DNA from: JARYLZ01 sp964388275 | Lineage (GTDB): Bacteria; Bacteroidota; Ignavibacteria; SZUA-365 | DNA: 64,000 nucleotides | Assembly: GCA_964388275.1 (NCBI GenBank) | Contig: CAYLZD010000019.1 | Location: 11,315-75,314 of the forward strand | Direction: 5' to 3' | Shown: in pieces, positions 61,762 through 64,000 of the stretch | Layout of the letters: each line of letters opens with the position of its first letter | Numbering within the stretch: the stretch's first letter is position 1 | The notes under the pieces: model-generated | Seen by the model: the letters and a program-made list of their open reading frames with translations, nothing else | Told to the model about the DNA's origin: nothing | Database searches by the model: none | Made by a program: the position numbers and the translations under genes

Positions 61762-63900
61762 TTACGCTTTCGGCTCGAGTCCGTCGCGAGCGCGTTTTAC
61801 GTCGCGCGCTATCAGCATCTCCGCCAGGGCGCAGAGAACGGCCATGAGCAGCATGTATTTCCATAGTTCAACGCCGAAGCGCGCCTGGGCAACGGCTTTG
61901 CCGACGTCGGCGTCGCGGTGCAGGTTTTCAGGCGCTTGCAGACCCGCTTCACGCAGAAATGCGTCCCTGTCCGCCCGGGATATCCTCTCCATCATGGACT
62001 CCCGCGGATCGGAGTTTATCACGATCATGCGGAGCGTTCTATCGTCGCCCGTCAAGGCGTAAGCGCCCGGCGGGCGCGGTCCATCTAGAGTGAAAGCGAT
62101 GCCGGAACTGATTTGTCTGGCTGTGAGCTTCTCTTTCTCGTTTCGCGGCGTCACGAGTTCCCATTTCGAAGCAGCGGATGCCGCCGGCACGGCGATTTCA
62201 ATCGCTGTTCCGGCCAATGCCTCGCGCACATTCTCATCGCGTTTCGCCAGGTAGAACATTGCCCGGTTCAGCAGCGGAACGAAAACTCCTTTGAGGGGAA
62301 AATCGGACCATTCCAGATTGGGCGGCACGGCCAGCACGAGGACGCGGCCCGCTCCGCTCCGCTGATCGAGAAGAAAAGCGTCCCCGCCCGAGAGCGTAAT
62401 CACCTGCGCGGCCGTTTCGCTGCCCTGCAGGCGCACATGGGCGTTTATTCTCGGGGATTCGACCGAAGGTTTGTCGCCTTCATCACGCGAGGCGAACACG
62501 GAGCGGAACAGCGGATGATCGTAGTCCACCGAACTGAAGGAGGCGAATGCTTCGCGCTTGCCCGGGGCGCCGTTCATGCCGCGCGGCGCCGGCATGGACA
62601 GGGCGGGCAGCAGGGAATTGGAGAACGTGTTCACGTTGCCGGAAGCGTCTGGGAATAGGAGCACGCCCCCTCCGTTCCCGGCGAAACGCGCGAGCCTGGT
62701 GATGAAAGCTGGAGTGCTGAACTCGGCGCCGAGCAGAGCCACCACGTCATAGGCGTCGAGATCGGCCGAGAGCAGCGCGTTGCGGTCGGCGGCGGTGATA
62801 GCGAAGGAAGCCGCGCCTTCCGCCTGCCGCATCGGTTGCAGGGCTATGCCGAGTATTTCCGCATCCCGGGAAGCCGCGGGACCCAGCAGTATCCGAATGT
62901 TCTCGGGAACGAAGAACGCGAAATGACGGCGGTTGTCCTCGGGTATGTCGTCGTCCTCCAACTCTATGAATCCCTGTATGAAGCCGCTGCGTTTGGGCGT
63001 GACCGTGAAACGGACCTGCGCCCTGCCGCCGGCCGCGACGTCGACGCTTTTCTGCTGAACGCGTTCGCCGTCGAGAAACACGCTCACCAGCGCGCCGCTC
63101 AAGTCGGAGGCGCCGTCGTTGAATATGGCGGACTGAACGTCCACCGGTTTGTCCTTTTCGAAGAGGGAATTCTCTATTATCACTTCGCTGACGGCGGTGT
63201 TCGACGTTTTTCCGTCGCCGAGCGGCAACAGGAAGACGCGCACCGACGGATCGAACATTTTCGGGAGCGCCCGGCCCTGCGGCCGCGCGAAATGCGTGCG
63301 CTGTTCGTCGCTTATTATGTAAAGTTCCTTGTTGAAATTCGAGGATTTCTGGAAGAGCGCGTCGGCGGCCGTGAGCGCGTCGGCGAAGCTGTTGTGCGTG
63401 AAGGATACTTCCGCTTCGGATACTTCACGCCGCAGGGCGCCGACCGCGCCCGTGAACTGATGTGATGTCCCGCGAGCGCCCGACATGAATACAACCGAGG
63501 CCTCATCCCCCGCTTCCAGTATCTCCAGCACCGCGGCCGCCTTTTCTTTCGCTTGTTTGAAAAGATTGCCGCCTTCGTCCGAGGCCAGCATGCTGAAGGA
63601 ATCGTCGATAATTATCACCGCCGAGGTTCGTGCTGTAGTGCCCGGCAGGAAGCCGAAGGCGCTTCGCACGGCCGGTCTCGTGAATGCCAGGACGATGAAG
63701 ACGATGATCAGCGTGCGCAGGGCCAGCAGCAGCCACTGCTTTATCTTCAACTTGCGTATGCGGCTTCGCTGAAGTTCCTTGAGGAAGGCCAGTGTGCTGA
63801 ACTCGATGACTCGCGTTTTGCGCAGGTTCAGCAGATGCAGTATGATGGGTATGGCCGCGGCGGCCAGAGCGATGAGGTATAGGGGGTTGAGAAAAGTCAT
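61762..63900 (-). CDS. BatA/VWA-domain membrane protein
   Basis: The 712-residue protein has an N-terminal BatA region (residues about 1-80; ITILHLLNLRKTRV-like with the run FLNPLYLIALAAAAIPIILH), two membrane segments (about 5-22 and 58-78), a von Willebrand A-like domain (VIIIDDSFSMLAS, about residue 95), a large extracytoplasmic part and a C-terminal membrane segment (LWKYMLLMAVLCALAEMLI). It belongs to the Bat/aerotolerance family, whose genes usually neighbour DUF58 and MoxR genes; here the DUF58 gene is far away at 9562. It is followed on this strand by hflX. Confidence 0.9.
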   Translation of the reverse strand: MTFLNPLYLIALAAAAIPIILHLLNLRKTRVIEFSTLAFLKELQRSRIRKLKIKQWLLLALRTLIIVFIVLAFTRPAVRSAFGFLPGTTARTSAVIIIDDSFSMLASDEGGNLFKQAKEKAAAVLEILEAGDEASVVFMSGARGTSHQFTGAVGALRREVSEAEVSFTHNSFADALTAADALFQKSSNFNKELYIISDEQRTHFARPQGRALPKMFDPSVRVFLLPLGDGKTSNTAVSEVIIENSLFEKDKPVDVQSAIFNDGASDLSGALVSVFLDGERVQQKSVDVAAGGRAQVRFTVTPKRSGFIQGFIELEDDDIPEDNRRHFAFFVPENIRILLGPAASRDAEILGIALQPMRQAEGAASFAITAADRNALLSADLDAYDVVALLGAEFSTPAFITRLARFAGNGGGVLLFPDASGNVNTFSNSLLPALSMPAPRGMNGAPGKREAFASFSSVDYDHPLFRSVFASRDEGDKPSVESPRINAHVRLQGSETAAQVITLSGGDAFLLDQRSGAGRVLVLAVPPNLEWSDFPLKGVFVPLLNRAMFYLAKRDENVREALAGTAIEIAVPAASAASKWELVTPRNEKEKLTARQISSGIAFTLDGPRPPGAYALTGDDRTLRMIVINSDPRESMMERISRADRDAFLREAGLQAPENLHRDADVGKAVAQARFGVELWKYMLLMAVLCALAEMLIARDVKRARDGLEPKA

Positions 63901-63975
63901 TCGTTCCGGTGTGTTGCTTCAGGCAGTCAACATATCGGGCGATGGGGTGAAATGCAAGGGGAAAGCGTAAAGAGA

Positions 63976-64000
63976 GAAGGGTGAAGGGTGAAGGGTGAAG
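63976..64000. repeat. 7-base tandem repeat at the window edge
   Basis: Unit GAAGGGT is repeated 3.6 times and is cut by the window end, so the full length is unknown. It lies 76 bases upstream of the BatA gene start. Confidence 0.8.

Noticed and set aside
60375..61847. 490-residue open frame antisense to hflX
   Set aside because: It is a shadow of hflX; the predicted protein is rich in His, Arg and Val with no recognisable family.
1..64000. CRISPR arrays, insertion sequences, prophage genes, toxin-antitoxin pairs
   Set aside because: I looked for direct repeats with regular spacing, transposase motifs, and phage structural genes on both strands and saw none.

Overview
This is a chromosomal window from a Gram-negative, moderately GC-rich bacterium, best placed in the Bacteroidota/Chlorobiota side of the FCB group (Ignavibacteria- or Kapabacteria-like). 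That placement is inferred from gene content and not from a marker phylogeny. The supporting content is lipoproteins with clear lipoboxes, many signal-peptide beta-barrel proteins, PorV/FadL-like and OmpA/TSP3 outer-membrane proteins, an Omp28-like lipoprotein, BatA/DUF58 proteins and a two-subunit methylmalonyl-CoA mutase. I see no insertion sequence, prophage, CRISPR array or rRNA. There is one tRNA gene (Leu-CAA).

Region 1-9 kb (all minus strand): the start of an RlmI-like methyltransferase, a perfect parS-type 16-mer, then the classic rpmH-rnpA-yidD-yidC block (a second near-perfect parS lies inside yidC), a FecCD permease coupled to obgE, a large protein of unknown function, nadE, tRNA-Leu and a beta-carbonic anhydrase. 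Region 9-27 kb: mixed-strand housekeeping and envelope genes (TPR lipoprotein, DUF58, Omp28-like lipoprotein, TrmH, DUF445, DUF255/YyaL, TlpA-like thioredoxin, SIMPL, MeaB, RadA, UvrA, three small membrane proteins, an M23 peptidase and a NusG-II protein).

Region 27-36 kb: two paralogous OmpA/TSP3 proteins flanking a small secreted protein, a radical SAM enzyme divergent from a lone hypB, an M24 peptidase, an FKBP, SurE and GalT. Region 36-44 kb: mutB, mutA and murI in a row, then dnaA, isolated from dnaN/recF and flanked on both sides by non-coding DNA with DnaA-box-like sequences. These flanks are origin candidates.

Region 44-64 kb: LytR_C-rsfS-argS on the plus strand. Everything after that is on the minus strand: an OMP, a PpiD-like PPIase, a PorV-like protein, a Tyr/Trp and Arg/Ser-rich lipoprotein, a tight five-gene envelope cluster (FnIII lipoprotein, orphan ABC ATPase, large barrel, anti-sigma-type ATPase, OMP), a fused phytol-kinase-like/DUF92 membrane protein, rsmI, hflX and BatA.

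Most of the window is ordinary core genome. The least explained parts are the five-gene cluster at 53.0-58.0 kb, the 570-residue unknown upstream of obgE, the VTE5/VTE6-type fusion, the RS-rich lipoprotein and the rearranged origin-region gene order. No clear-cut new system such as a defence island or mobile element is visible.
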